Notes under the pieces: generated by a model | The model's input: only the letters and a program-made list of their open reading frames with translations | What the model was told of the DNA's origin: nothing | The model's database searches: none | Made by a program: the position numbers and the translations under genes | Shown here: in pieces, positions 53,084 through 63,800 of the stretch | How positions within the stretch are numbered: the stretch's first letter is position 1 | How the letters are laid out: every line of letters starts with the position of its first letter | Assembly (NCBI GenBank): GCA_963793675.1 | Contig: CAWCBA010000005.1 | Coordinates: 248,001-312,000, forward strand | DNA from: RPQJ01 sp963793675 | Lineage (GTDB): Bacteria; Pseudomonadota; Gammaproteobacteria; Steroidobacterales; Steroidobacteraceae | Direction of reading: 5' to 3' | Length of the DNA stretch: 64,000 nt

Positions 53084-53809
53084 TCAGAGGCCGAGGACGA
53101 TGCCCACTCCACAAAGGCTGAGGGCGGCACCGGCCAGGGCGTGGACGTACCGCTCGGCCGAGGCCAGCGGGAACCGCTCGAGGCCGCGGGTGGCCAGGTA
53201 GACAATCGCAGTCATGGTGGCGATCGTCGCCGCCGCGAACGCCAGCACGACCACGGTGAGCGCCCACCAGCTGTGCTGTGACGCCGGATACATCACCAGC
53301 GGGATCAACGCCTCGCAGGGGCCCAGGACGAAGATCACGAACAGCGCCCACGGCGTGATGCTGCGGACGTTGTCGGTGTCGAGCTGGATGTGGACGTGCG
53401 CGTGCTCGTCCTGCGTGTGATGGCCGTGCGCGTGCCGGTGGCGCGTGCCGTCCGAGTGGATGTGTTCGTGGGAGTGCTTGCGGTTGCGCCACGCCTGCTT
53501 GAGTCCCCAGGCCATGTAGACGAGGCCGAAGGCGATCAGCGCCCAGGCGGCGAGGTCGCCGCGCAGGCCCTCGAGCCACTGCAGGTGGTGCAGCGATGCG
53601 CCGATCGCGATGCCGATGAAACCGATGACGATCGAACCGAGCACGTGACCGACGCCGCAGAACGCGGTGACGAGCATGGTCTTGCGGCGCGTCCAGTTGC
53701 GTGCCGCGGACATCGCGACGAACGGCAGGTAATGGTCGGGCCCGAGGACGGTGTGGACGAAGCCGATCGATACGGCTGTCAGCACCAGCAGGCCAAGTTC
53801 CATGTTCAT
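53084..53809 (-). CDS. Membrane transporter with His-rich loop (UreH/NiCoT-like)
   Basis: The protein has 241 residues and six membrane spans. The first span has HTVLGPDHYLPFVAM, matching the H-x4-D-H metal motif of nickel/cobalt permeases and UreH-like proteins. A central cytoplasmic loop has about 15 His (KHSHEHIHSDG, RHRHAHGHH, EHAHVHIQL), a metal-binding loop. The second half repeats the first (FVIFVLGPCEALIPLVMYP). It probably moves a divalent metal; direction and ion are unknown. Its upstream region of 225 bases has two strong inverted repeats. Confidence 0.75.
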   Translation of the reverse strand: MNMELGLLVLTAVSIGFVHTVLGPDHYLPFVAMSAARNWTRRKTMLVTAFCGVGHVLGSIVIGFIGIAIGASLHHLQWLEGLRGDLAAWALIAFGLVYMAWGLKQAWRNRKHSHEHIHSDGTRHRHAHGHHTQDEHAHVHIQLDTDNVRSITPWALFVIFVLGPCEALIPLVMYPASQHSWWALTVVVLAFAAATIATMTAIVYLATRGLERFPLASAERYVHALAGAALSLCGVGIVLGL

Positions 53810-53867
53810 GCGTTTCCCAGTCCCAGCGCCTTGAAGACGCTGCGATCAGGTTCGCAGATAACCATAG

Positions 53868-53886
53868 GGTTGGACGGATTCCAACC
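53868..53886 (-). repeat. Inverted repeat in the transporter leader
   Basis: Arms GGTTGGA/TCCAACC with a 5-base loop form a 7-pair hairpin. It lies 60-80 bases upstream of the transporter start on the reverse strand, so it would be in the mRNA leader. There is no U-run, so it is not a clear terminator. Confidence 0.5.
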
Positions 53887-53976
53887 GCGGGATTCCCCTA
53901 CGGGACCTCGGGGCTTTTCGGTCCGGCGAAGGCGGATCAGGTGCGGGCCTGCAGGCCTGCGATCCGGGTCTGTCTG

Positions 53977-54006
53977 CGGCCCGCGTATCTGCCTTTCCGC
54001 GGGCCG
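53977..54006 (-). repeat. GC-rich inverted repeat after oppF
   Basis: Arms CGGCCCGC/GCGGGCCG are separated by 14 bases, 29 bases after the oppF stop on the reverse strand. The position suits a transcription end or an mRNA-stabilising hairpin between oppF and the transporter gene, but no T-run follows. The nearby 12-base palindrome GGCCTGCAGGCC (53946-53957) is a third such element in this gap. Confidence 0.45.
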
Positions 54007-54034
54007 GAAAAGCCACTGGATACGACGCAGGAAA

Positions 54035-54892
54035 CTATCGGCTCGTCCTGCTCGCATTCACCGCCGCGGTGATACGCGCCCGCTGCAAGACGGGGTCCGG
54101 CTCCGGCACCGCGGCCAGCAAGTCGCGCGTGTACTGCGCCTGCGGGTCGCCGAAAACGACATCGCGGCTACCGTGCTCCACCACCCGCCCCTGGCACAAC
54201 ACGGCAACGTCGTCGCACAGGTGTCGCACCACGGCGAGGTTATGGCTGATGAAGAGCAGCGACATCTGGTACCGCTCGCTCAGCTCGTGCAGCAGGTTGA
54301 CGATCTGGGCCTGCACCGACACATCGAGCGCGCTCACGGCTTCGTCGCAAACGAGCAGGCGCGGTCGGGCGACGATCGCACGCGCAATCGCGACACGCTG
54401 GCACTGCCCGCCGCTCATCTCGTGCGGATAGCGGTTGGCGAAAGCCGACGCCAGCCCGACCTCGGACAACGCCGCTCGAATGCGGTCCTGTGCCGCGACG
54501 GAAGCCACGGGACCGGCCAATGCCTGCAATGCCTCGCCAACTACCTGCCCCGCCGTCATGCGCGGATCGAGGCTGCCGAACGGGTCCTGGAATACCACCT
54601 GCAGTTCGCGCCGCAGGGAGCGCATCGCCGTCGCATCGTCGTAATCGATGGTGCGGCCCTCCCACGCCACTCGACCCGCCCGGGCGCGCACGAGCCCGAG
54701 GACGACACGCGCGAGTGTCGACTTGCCTGACCCGGACTCACCGACGACGCCGAGCCGGCCGCCCTCACGGATCGCGATGGAGACGTCGGACAGCGCTTCG
54801 AGGGTGCATGCCGGCGCGAGCAGCCCGGCGCCCCGCAGCTTGTAGCGGACGCTGACGCGCTCCACCTGCAACAAAGGCAAGGTCCGGCTCAC
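54035..54892 (-). CDS. oppF: Oligopeptide ABC transporter ATPase OppF-like
   Basis: The protein has 285 residues. GTG 54892 was chosen for the GGGGAG site just before it and because it removes a long shadow overlap with oppD. Motifs: VGESGSGKSTLARVVLG, VVFQDPFGSLDPRMTAGQVV, MSGGQCQRVAIARAI and LLVCDEAVSALDVSVQAQI. It is one of two ATPases that drive peptide import. It ends the oppBCDF run; no substrate-binding protein gene is adjacent. Confidence 0.9.
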   Translation of the reverse strand: MSRTLPLLQVERVSVRYKLRGAGLLAPACTLEALSDVSIAIREGGRLGVVGESGSGKSTLARVVLGLVRARAGRVAWEGRTIDYDDATAMRSLRRELQVVFQDPFGSLDPRMTAGQVVGEALQALAGPVASVAAQDRIRAALSEVGLASAFANRYPHEMSGGQCQRVAIARAIVARPRLLVCDEAVSALDVSVQAQIVNLLHELSERYQMSLLFISHNLAVVRHLCDDVAVLCQGRVVEHGSRDVVFGDPQAQYTRDLLAAVPEPDPVLQRARITAAVNASRTSR

Positions 54893-54932
54893 ACGTTCTC
54901 CCCTTCTTCGCCCGGCGAATTCAGGCGCGTGC

Positions 54933-55967
54933 TCATGCCATCCCCGCCCGGTCCTGCAACGGCCGATGGCAGGCGACCGCGGCAGTCGGCACGGCTCGCG
55001 ATCGAATCGCCCGCGGGGCCGCAAACCGACTGGCGCCAACGCACGGCGCCAACTCGGGGCGCGAGTCGCTGCACCGAACCTCCGCCCGCACGCACCGAGG
55101 CGCGAACGCACAGCCCGGCGGACGCGCGCAAGGCTGTGGCGGATCGCCCGGAATCCCGACCAGTCGCAATTGAGCGTCGCCGCGCAGTCGCGGCACGGCT
55201 GCCAGCAACGCCGCCGTGTAAGGATGCCTGGGCGCGGAGAACAGTTCGTCCGTCGTGGCGGTCTCGACGATCCGACCCGAATACATGACCGCGACCCGGT
55301 CCGCGAGACCCGCGACCACGCCGAGATCGTGCGTGACCAGCAACACGCCGACGCCACGGTTGCGCACCCGCGCGAGCAGTTCCAGTACGCGTGCCTGCAC
55401 GCTGACGTCGAGCGCGGTGGTCGGCTCGTCGGCGAACAGCAGCTTCGGACCGCACATCAGGGCGGCTGCGAGGGCGACGCGCTGGCGCATGCCGCCGGAC
55501 AGTTCGTGCGGGTACTGGCGCAAACGCGCCTCTGGCTCCGGGACCTCGACCTCAGCCAGCGCCTGAAGTGCACGCTCATGGGCGGCATCACGAGTGGCGA
55601 GCCCGCGATCGAGCAGGCCTTCGGTCAACAGCGTCTCGATGCGCAGGTGCGGCGTGAGCGAACTCAGCGGATCCTGCGACAGCAAGCCGATCCCGGTGCC
55701 GCGTACCGAGTTGAGCGAGCGTTCGTTCGCACCGATCAGTTCCCGGCCCGCGAACCGGGCTGACCCGCGCGCGGCGCCGTTCGCCGCGAGCAATCCGAGG
55801 CACGCCAGCAGCACCTGGGTCTTGCCGGATCCCGACTCGCCGACCACGGCGAGGCATTCGCCAGCGCGCAGGTCGAACGAAACACCGGACACCGCCTGCA
55901 CCTCGCCCTGCGAGGTGGAGAAATTCACTCCCAGGTCGCGTACCTGCAGCAACGGACCGGCAGTCAT
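54933..55967 (-). CDS. oppD: Oligopeptide ABC transporter ATPase OppD-like
   Basis: The protein has 344 residues. ATG 55967 (MTAGPLLQVRDLGVNF) overlaps the oppC stop. Motifs: VVGESGSGKTQVLLACLGL (Thr instead of Ser in Walker A), LSGGMRQRVALAAALMCG and LLFADEPTTALDVSVQARV. The C-terminal peptide-transporter extension has a Cys cluster (PPQPCARPPGCAFAPRC), which in relatives holds an iron-sulfur cluster. It pairs with OppF. Confidence 0.9.
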   Translation of the reverse strand: MTAGPLLQVRDLGVNFSTSQGEVQAVSGVSFDLRAGECLAVVGESGSGKTQVLLACLGLLAANGAARGSARFAGRELIGANERSLNSVRGTGIGLLSQDPLSSLTPHLRIETLLTEGLLDRGLATRDAAHERALQALAEVEVPEPEARLRQYPHELSGGMRQRVALAAALMCGPKLLFADEPTTALDVSVQARVLELLARVRNRGVGVLLVTHDLGVVAGLADRVAVMYSGRIVETATTDELFSAPRHPYTAALLAAVPRLRGDAQLRLVGIPGDPPQPCARPPGCAFAPRCVRAEVRCSDSRPELAPCVGASRFAAPRAIRSRAVPTAAVACHRPLQDRAGMA

Positions 55968-56848
55968 CGGCGCTGCCTCGGGTCGAGCGCGTCGCGCAAC
56001 CCGTCCCCCAGGAAGTTCAGGCACAGCAGCACGATGGCGAGCACGGCCGAGGGCACCAGCAGCAGCCACGGCGAGGATTCCATCTCGAGCGCGCCTTCGG
56101 CCACGAGCCGGCCCAGGCTCGTAAGCGGTTCCTGCACGCCGAGGCCGAGGAAGCTCAGGAAGCTCTCGAAGAGGATCACCTGCGGCACCGTGAGCGTCGC
56201 ATACACGATCACCGTGCCGAGCACGTTCGGCACGATGTGGCGGGCGATGATCGTGGCGGGCGGCAAGCCGAGAGCAATCGCGGCTTCGACGAACTCACGT
56301 TGTCGCAGGGCGAGCGCCTGGCCGCGCACGATGCGCGCCATCGTCAGCCAGCCGACCGCGCCGATCGCAAGGAAGATCAGGACGAGACTGCGGCCGAACA
56401 CGACGGTCAGGATGATCACGAAGAACATGTACGGCAGCGCATAGAGCACGTCGACGAATCGCATCATCCAGCCGTCGACGCGTCCGCCGAGGTAACCCGC
56501 CGTCGCGCCCCATGCGACCCCGATTACGACGCTGACTATCGTCGCGAGCAGGGCCACGAGCAGGGACATGCGCGCACCGATCCAGACCCGCACGAACAGG
56601 TCACGGCCGTTGGCGTCGGTACCGAACCAGTGACCGTTCGCGAGTGACGGCGCGGTTGCCAGCGTCGCCTGCGCCCAGTCAACCTGCTCGACCGTGTAGG
56701 CACTGAGCCATGGGCCGACGAGCGCCAGCGCGCACACGAGCAGCAGCAGCGACGCGGCCACGATCGCCGCGCGGCTGTGCCTGAGGCGCTGCCAGGCGTC
56801 GCCCCACAGGCTTTGGTTGCGAGCGTCCGTGTGCACTGCCTCAACCAT
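55964..56848 (-). CDS. oppC: Oligopeptide ABC transporter permease OppC-like
   Basis: The protein has 294 residues from ATG 56848 (MVEAVHTDARNQSL); an ATG at 56875 would add nine residues and overlap oppB more. There is an N-terminal span (AAIVAASLLLLVCALALVG), GTDANGRDLFVRVWIGARMS, five further spans and the EAA loop EFVEAAIALGLPPATIIARH that docks on the ATPases. The overlap with oppD is four bases. Confidence 0.88.
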   Translation of the reverse strand: MVEAVHTDARNQSLWGDAWQRLRHSRAAIVAASLLLLVCALALVGPWLSAYTVEQVDWAQATLATAPSLANGHWFGTDANGRDLFVRVWIGARMSLLVALLATIVSVVIGVAWGATAGYLGGRVDGWMMRFVDVLYALPYMFFVIILTVVFGRSLVLIFLAIGAVGWLTMARIVRGQALALRQREFVEAAIALGLPPATIIARHIVPNVLGTVIVYATLTVPQVILFESFLSFLGLGVQEPLTSLGRLVAEGALEMESSPWLLLVPSAVLAIVLLCLNFLGDGLRDALDPRQRR

Positions 56849-57764
56849 GCCGGATCCGCGGATCGAGCCAGCCATACAGCAGGTCGACAGCGAGGTTCAG
56901 CAGCAGGATCAGCGCGGCATAGAAGATCACCATGCCCATCACGAGCGTGTAGTCGCGGTTGATCGCACCCTGCACGAAGTACCGTCCCACGCCTGGCAGG
57001 CCGAACACCTGCTCGACGACGAGTGAGCCGGTCAGGAGCGCCGCCGCCGCCGGCCCCAGAAAACTCACGACCGGCAGCAGCGTCGGCTTCAGCGCGTGCC
57101 GACGGATCAGCGCGCTGCGATCGAGTCCCTTGGCGCGTGCGGCCCGCAGATACGGCGCCTGGAGTACCTCGAGCAGGCTGCCACGCGTGAGACGTGCGAT
57201 GTAGGCGACAAACGGCAACGCCAGCGTGACGACCGGCAGGACCATGTGCCTCACGCTGCCCGACTCCCAGCCCGCCACCGGCAGCAAGCCGAGCTTGACG
57301 CCGAAGAACAGCGCCAGCACGGGTGCCAGCACGAATCCCGGCACGGCGATGCCTGCGAGCGCAAAGGTCATGACGACGTGATCCAGCGCCGTGTCATGAC
57401 GCGATGCTGCAGCCATCCCCAGCGGAACCCCCAGCGCAAGCGCGAGCAGCAGCGCGAGCGACCCGATCGTCAGCGTGACCGGCAGGCCACGTGCGATCAG
57501 TTCCGTGACGCGGTAATCCTTGTACTTGAACGACGGACCGAGATCACCGTGCGCCAGGCCCTGCAGGTAGCGGCCGTATTGCACGACGACCGGCTGATCG
57601 AGTCCATAGGCCGCCTGCAGGTTCGCCTCGATCTCGGGCGGGATCATCTGCTCCTCGTCGAATGGCCCGCCCGGAGCAAGCCGCATCACGAAGAAGGCCG
57701 CCGTGACGATGACGAGCAGCGTCGGCACGATGCCAAGCAGCCGACCAAGGGCGTAACGCAGCAT
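56841..57764 (-). CDS. oppB: Oligopeptide ABC transporter permease OppB-like
   Basis: The protein has 307 residues and six spans. Family features: the N-terminal MLRYALGRLLGIVPTLLVI, the periplasmic loop IEANLQAAYGLDQPVVVQYG, and the EAA loop YLRAARAKGLDRSALIRRHA. It is the first gene of the transporter run, 21 bases after ligA, so it may be read from the smc-zipA-ligA transcript. Confidence 0.9.
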   Translation of the reverse strand: MLRYALGRLLGIVPTLLVIVTAAFFVMRLAPGGPFDEEQMIPPEIEANLQAAYGLDQPVVVQYGRYLQGLAHGDLGPSFKYKDYRVTELIARGLPVTLTIGSLALLLALALGVPLGMAAASRHDTALDHVVMTFALAGIAVPGFVLAPVLALFFGVKLGLLPVAGWESGSVRHMVLPVVTLALPFVAYIARLTRGSLLEVLQAPYLRAARAKGLDRSALIRRHALKPTLLPVVSFLGPAAAALLTGSLVVEQVFGLPGVGRYFVQGAINRDYTLVMGMVIFYAALILLLNLAVDLLYGWLDPRIRHG

Positions 57765-57785
57765 CGCGTCAGCCCGCGTCCAGCG

Positions 57786-59822
57786 TCATCGCGCCGACCC
57801 GCTGCTCTCGAGCAACTGCCGGAACTCGGTCTTCCTCGGCGACGCGGACCCCCAGTTCCTGTGCCTTCCGGAGCTTCGAGCCGGGCTCCGCGCCCACGAC
57901 CAGCAGCGTGGTCTTCTTTGACACGGAATCCGTGACGGTCGCACCCGCCGCTCGCGCGGCTGCCCTTGCCTCTTCGCGCGACATCGTCGCGAGCGTGCCA
58001 GTGATCACGACGACCTGGCCGGCCAGGGGACCTGCGGCCGCGGCGGCCGCGCGCTTGAGTGACCGGCCAGCTGCACACCCGCCGCGCGCAGTTTCTGGAT
58101 CACCAGTCGATTGCGCTGCTCGTCGAAGAATTCGCGCACGTGCGCCGCGACGACGGGGCCGACGTCACGCACCTGCTGAATCTCCTCGAAACTCGCAGCC
58201 TGCAGCGGATCGAGGTCGCCGAAATGCTCGGCGAGCGCGAGCGCGGTCGCCTCACCCACGTCGCGGATACCGAGCGCATAAAGGAATCGCGGCAGCGTAG
58301 TCTGCTTGCTCTGCTCGAGCGCGGCCACCAGGTTGGCCGCAGACTTGGGACCCATGCGCTCGAGCCCAGCGATCTCTGCCACCGTGAGGCTATAGAGATC
58401 GGCTGCCGTCGTGACGCGCCCGCTCCCGATCAACTGCTCGACGAGCCGTTCGCCGAGGCCATCCACGTCCAGCGCGCGGCGCGATGCGAAATGCCGGATG
58501 GCGCCGAGGCGCTGCGCTGCACAGACGAGTCCACCGGAGCAGCGCGCCACGGCCTCGCCTTCGGTGCGGTCGACGTGGGACTGGCAGACCGGACACCGCG
58601 CCGGCAGTTTCACGCGGCGCGCGTCGGCTGGCCGCCGCTCCGGAATCACGCGCACGATCTCGGGGATGACGTCCCCGGCCCGCCGCACTATGACGCTATC
58701 GCCGATGCGCACGTCCTTGCGCGCAACGTCGTCCATGTTGTGCAGGGTGACGTTGCTGACCGTCACGCCACCCACGAACACGGGGGCGACGTGGGCAACC
58801 GGCGTCAGCGCTCCCGTGCGCCCGACGTAGAACTGCACGTCGTTCACCACGGTCGTTGCTTCCTGCGCCGGAAACTTGTGCGCGATGGCCCAGCGCGGCG
58901 CGCGTGCCACGAAACCGAGGTCGCGCTGCCAGTCGAGGCGGTCGACCTTGTAGACAACACCGTCGATGTCGTACGCGAGCGCCTCGCGGCGCTCGCCGAT
59001 CCGGCGGTAGTAGTCGAGGCAGCCGTCGGCGCCGTCGACCACGGCGATTTCCGGACAGGTACGCAGGCCGAACTGGCGCAGGACGGCAAGGATCTCGCTG
59101 TGACGCGCTGGCACGGTCCAGCCTTCGATGGCACCCACGCCGTAGAAGAACAAGTCGAGTGAGCGCTCGGCCGTGATCGACGGATCGAGCTGCCGCAGGC
59201 TGCCGGCCGCGGCGTTGCGTGGGTTGGCGAACGTCTTGTCGCCGCGCTCGGACTGGCGCAGGTTCAGCAGCTCGAACGACTTGCGGGTCATGAAGACTTC
59301 GCCGCGCGCCTCGAGCACCGGCGGCGGCTGGTTGCCGCGCAACTGGATCGGAACCGAACGAATGGCACGCACGTTGACGGTGACGTCCTCGCCGCGCGAG
59401 CCGTCGCCGCGGGTCGCCGCCTGGACCAGCCGGCCCCGCTCGTAGCGCAGCGTGATCGCGAGACCGTCGATCTTCGGTTCAGCCGAGTAGCCGATGCGCT
59501 CGACGTCGAGGCGTTCACGCGCTCGGCGGTCGAAGTCGACGATGTCCTGCTCGCTGAAGGCGTTATCGAGCGAAAGCATGGGAACTGCGTGCACGACCTC
59601 GCGGAATTCACGCGCGACCTGGCCGCCCACCCGCTGCGTGGGTGAATCGGGATCGACCAGTTCGGGATGCGCGGACTCGATCCGTTTCAGCTCGAGCATC
59701 AAGGCGTCGAACTGCGCGTCCGAGACTTCCGGGTCGTCGAGGACGTAGTAGCGGTAATTGTGATTCTCGATCAGCTCGCGCAGTTCGCGGGCCCGTCTCG
59801 CCACCTCGCGGGACGTCGCCAT
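57786..59822 (-). CDS. ligA: NAD-dependent DNA ligase LigA (two frameshifts near the C-terminus)
   Basis: From ATG 59822 one frame covers about 600 residues: adenylation Lys in AEPKIDGLAITLRY, RPARSE-like ring contacts, the four-Cys zinc finger (CPVCQSHVDRTEGEAVARC, then LVCAAQ) and the HhH region (IAGLERMGPKSAANLVAALE). At a GGGG run (58026-58029, + strand) the frame breaks in front of the BRCT domain (LAGQVVVITGTLATMSREEA). A second break near 57825 restores the normal ending EFRQLLESSGSAR. Joined length is about 678 residues, as expected. LigA is essential, so the breaks are probably sequence errors. Confidence 0.92.
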
Positions 59823-59831
59823 GACCAGGTC

Positions 59832-60777
59832 TCAGGCCGAGCCGGCGCCGCGCTCGAATTCGAGCGCTTCCTCGCGGAGCTTGCCCACGCGCAGCGCAGT
59901 GAGCGGCGCTCCGCGCTCGTCGGTCAGCAACCCGTTCAGGTGCGTGGCCAGGGCGCGGGCCGAAAAAATCATTTCGTCGAAGGCGTCGGCTGCCGGCACC
60001 GGACCGGGCAGCACCGCGAACATGGCAACGCCCGGGTAGTACGTGGCAGGCATCGCCTCGATGTCGAATGTGCCCGGCTCGCGCAGGCTGGCGACACTGT
60101 AGATCGGCCGGCCGTCGTCGTGCAGGCGGTGGAAGATCTCGTAGCGACCGAATCCCAGGCCCTCGGAGCGCAGCGCGGCGAACAACTCCGCGCCGTCGAA
60201 GCGCGCCGGCGCCGAGGCCGTCACGCGGATCGCGATGATCTTCTGTGCTGCGTCGCGGTGCCGGAGCTTCGCTCGACGCGGCAGGCGGCAGCTCGGTCTC
60301 TTCGACCGGCGGTGCGCTGAGGGTGGGCTCGACGCGCAAGGTCGGTTCCGGCCGCAGCGTCGGCACAGAATCGGTTCGAGTCGAGGACAGGGTCGGCTCG
60401 CGCCGCCCGATCGCAGGGCTTTCGAAGTCGCTCTCGTTGTCGAAATCGACGCGTCGCGGTTCGGGCGCGTCGGGCGCGTGGACTTCGTCCTGGTCGAAAC
60501 TCGGCTCGATACGGCGCTCCGCACGGGATTCGGCGCGCAACTCCGGCTCCTCGAAGTCGAAGTCGACGTCGCCATCCACACCAACGTCGATATCGATGTC
60601 GACAGACGGGACCGACGCCTCGGTCTCGAAGCCCTTGGCGCCGCCCGTGAAGACGGCGGGACGCCGCGAGGACTCGGTCTCGCCCCGCCCCTGCCAGCGG
60701 GAGCGCGTGCCCCACAGGTACAGGCCGGCGATGAACAACGCCCCGGTGACGAGCAGGATCCAGCGCAGTTCGTTCAT
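59832..60777 (-). CDS. zipA: Cell division protein ZipA (frameshifted)
   Basis: From ATG 60777 there is an N-terminal membrane anchor (WILLVTGALFIAGLYLWG) and a long acidic, Pro-rich linker. A frame change near 60255 is followed by the FtsZ-binding domain: KIIAIRVTASAPARFDGAEL, FGRYEIFHRLHDDGRPIYSV and YPGVAMFAVLPGPVPAADAF. Joined length is about 314 residues. ZipA tethers FtsZ to the membrane. The order smc-zipA-ligA is the classic gammaproteobacterial one. Confidence 0.9.
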
Positions 60778-60802
60778 CGAGTCGCAGGCTTCCTTGCGTG
60801 AC

Positions 60803-63800
60803 TCACATTGCCGCCATGCGCACGGCCTCGTCGACGTCGACGGCGACGAGGCGTGAGCAGCCAGGTTCGTTCATGGTAACGCCGAGCAGCTGGTTGGCAA
60901 GTTCCATCGTCGTCTTGTTGTGCGTGACGAAAATGAATTGCACCTGGTCGGACATCTCGCGGACGATGTCGCAGAACCGACCGACGTTGTTCTCGTCGAG
61001 CGGAGCGTCGACTTCGTCGAGCAGACAGAACGGCGCGGGGTTGAGCTCGAAGATCGAGAACACGAGCGCAACGGCAGTGAGCGCTTTCTCGCCGCCGGAC
61101 AGCATGCTGATCGAGCTGTTCCGCTTGCCCGGCGGACGCGCCATGATCGCGACGCCGGCTTCGAGCACGTCGTCGCCGACGAGTTCGAGATAGGCCTGGC
61201 CGCCGCCGAACAGGCGCGGAAACTTCTGGCTCAGGCCGGCGTTCACGCGGTCGAAGGTATCCTGGAAGCGCGACTTGGTCTCACGGTCGATCTTGCGGAT
61301 CGCGTCCTCGAGCGTGCTGAGCGCGTCGTTCAGGTCGGCGAACTGGCGATCGAGGTATTCCTTGCGCTCGGTCTGTTCGGCGAACTCGTCGATCGCCGCG
61401 AGATTCACCGCACCGAGCCGCTCGATCTTCTCGCTGGTCTCGGCCAGGCGCTGTTCCCACACCGGGACGCTGGCTTCTTCGACCAGCGCAGCGACGACGA
61501 CCTGCAGCTCGAGGCGCGTCTGCGCGAACTGCTCCATGTAGGTCTCACGTCGCAACTTGAGTTCCTGCACCGAGAAGCGAATGTTCTCGAGGGCGGACCG
61601 CGCTGCTTCGACCGCGGCTTCCGCCGCCAGCCGACGCTCATCGAGCCCGCGCAGGTTGGCATCGACTTCTTCCATCTTGTGGCGTGCAGCCGAGAACTCC
61701 GCCTCGACCGCGACACGACGTTGCAGCGCCTCTTCGAGCGTGAGCTTGAGCTGGGCCTCGCCATGCTCGCCGCTGGCGAGTTGCGCATCGAGATCCTGGC
61801 GGCGCAGTTCGAACTGGCCAACCTGCGCGTCGAGGCGCTCGAGACCCGACAGCAGGGACTGGTAGCTGGTGCGGCGCGATTCGACGCGGATCGCGGCCTC
61901 GTTGGCTGCCGTGCGTGCAGTCTGCGCCGTTTCGCGCGTCTCGATCAGGCGGCCACGCAGCACTTCGCGCTCGCCTTCCAGCGCGACGCGACGCTCCTCG
62001 AGTTCGCCCATGGCGTTGACGGCTTCCTCGAGGCGTCCACGGGCGGCACGGCTGCCGGCGTTGGCGGCATCGAGCGCGCCCTCGACTTCCGTCATCTCGA
62101 GCGCGAGCTGCTGCATGCGCTGGCCGCGCTGTTCGGCACGGGCTCGCAGGCTGTCGATCTGCGAGCGCAGGTTCATGTGGGTCGACCCACTGCGCGACAC
62201 CACGGCCTGGTGGCTCGCCAGGCGATCTTCGAGGTCACGCACGCGGCCGCGCAGCGCTTCGAGTTCGGACTCGGCGGTGCGGTGCTTCGTCTGTTGCGCA
62301 TCGAGCGTGGAACGTTCGACACGCAGGCGTTCTTCGCGTTCGATCACCCCCTCGTGGGCGTCCTTGTCGCGGCTGACGCGCAGCCAGTCCGGACCGATCC
62401 AGATGCCGTCGCGCGTGATGACCGACTGGCCCGCGCGCAGTTCGGGCCGCAGGCGCAGCGCGTCGTGCAGGGTATCGGTGGCAACGATGCCTTCGAACAG
62501 GGCGTCGAGACCCGCAGGGCCGCGCACGCGCGAGCGCAGCGTGCGCTCGGCGTGACCCGAAGAGGCCGGGCCCTGGGCCCCGGCGAAGAACGTGACCGTG
62601 CCGGCCAGGAGGCTTTCGAGCATGCCGGCCACGTCGTCCAGCGAGTCGACACAGACGGCTTCGAGGTAGCCGCCGAGCACGGTTTCCACCGCGCGATCCC
62701 AGCCCTTGTCGACCGAGAGCTGCTGCGCGAGTCGCGGGCTGTGCTCGAGACCGCGCGACTTCAGCCAGTCGACGACCTTGCCCTGCCCCTGCCCGAGCGC
62801 GGCCCGCTGCAACGCCTCGAGCGAGACGATGCGGCCTTCGACTTCCTGCGTTTCGCGGCGCGCGGCCTGGGCGGCCTGGGCGAGTTCGCGTTCGCGGCCG
62901 CGCTCGGCCTGCAGCGTGGCGACCAGTTCGTCCATGTGCCGGCGTGCAGCCTCATGCTGCTCGCGCGCTTCCGCCTCCTGGCCTTCGAGGGCCGCGAGCG
63001 TGGCGGCGACATCGGCCGCCGACAACGTGCCGTGTTCCTGGGTGGCGCGGTCCCGCTGGTTGAGCAGGCCGCGCAGCTGGTTCTCCATCACTTCGAGGCG
63101 GGCGCGCTCGGCGCCGGCGGCCGATGAGGCCTGCCGCAGCGACTGGTTGAAGCTTTCCCAGTTTTCCTGCCAGCTCGACATCGCGGCTTCTGCCGCTGCG
63201 AGCTCGGCCGCGGTGGCCTGTTCAGTGGCGCGTGCCTGCTCGAGGCCCGGGCCCATTTCGGCGAGCACCGCTTCCAGTTCGGCAGCCAGCTGGCGATCGC
63301 GAACGCGGTGCAGGTCCGCGTCCTGGATGCCCTGCGCGATCTGGTCGAGTTCCTGCTTCTGGCGGGCGCGGATTTCACGCGCATGGTCGATGGCCTGTTC
63401 GGTGCGCGAGATGTCGGCGCCGACCTGGTAGTACCGCCCCTGCACTTCGGAAAGCACCGCCGCCTGCCCGTCGTGCTCCTGCCGGGCGCGCTCGATCGCC
63501 GCTTCGATGGCGCGCTGATCCGCCAGCGCGGCCTGCAGGGCCAGGTCACGCTCGCTCAGGATCGCCTGGCGCGCGCTCGATTCGCTCTCGACCTCGCGCA
63601 GCTTGAGCGCGAGCAACTCGGCGTGCGTCTGCCGCTCTTCCTGCTTCAGGGTCTGGTAACGGCGTGCCGTGGCGGCCTGGCGCTGCAGGTGGCGCAGCTG
63701 CTTTTCGACTTCGTCACGCAGGTCGGACAGGCGTGCCAGGTTCTCGCGCGTCTGCGCGATGCGGCTCTCCGTTTCCTTGCGGCGCTCCTTGTAGCGCGAG

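Noticed and set aside
53810..54034. Cobalamin or nickel/cobalt riboswitch
   Set aside because: A GCCACTGG word is present on the + strand, but the other conserved parts of the cobalamin fold are not, and no + strand gene follows; no NiCo core was found on the reverse strand.
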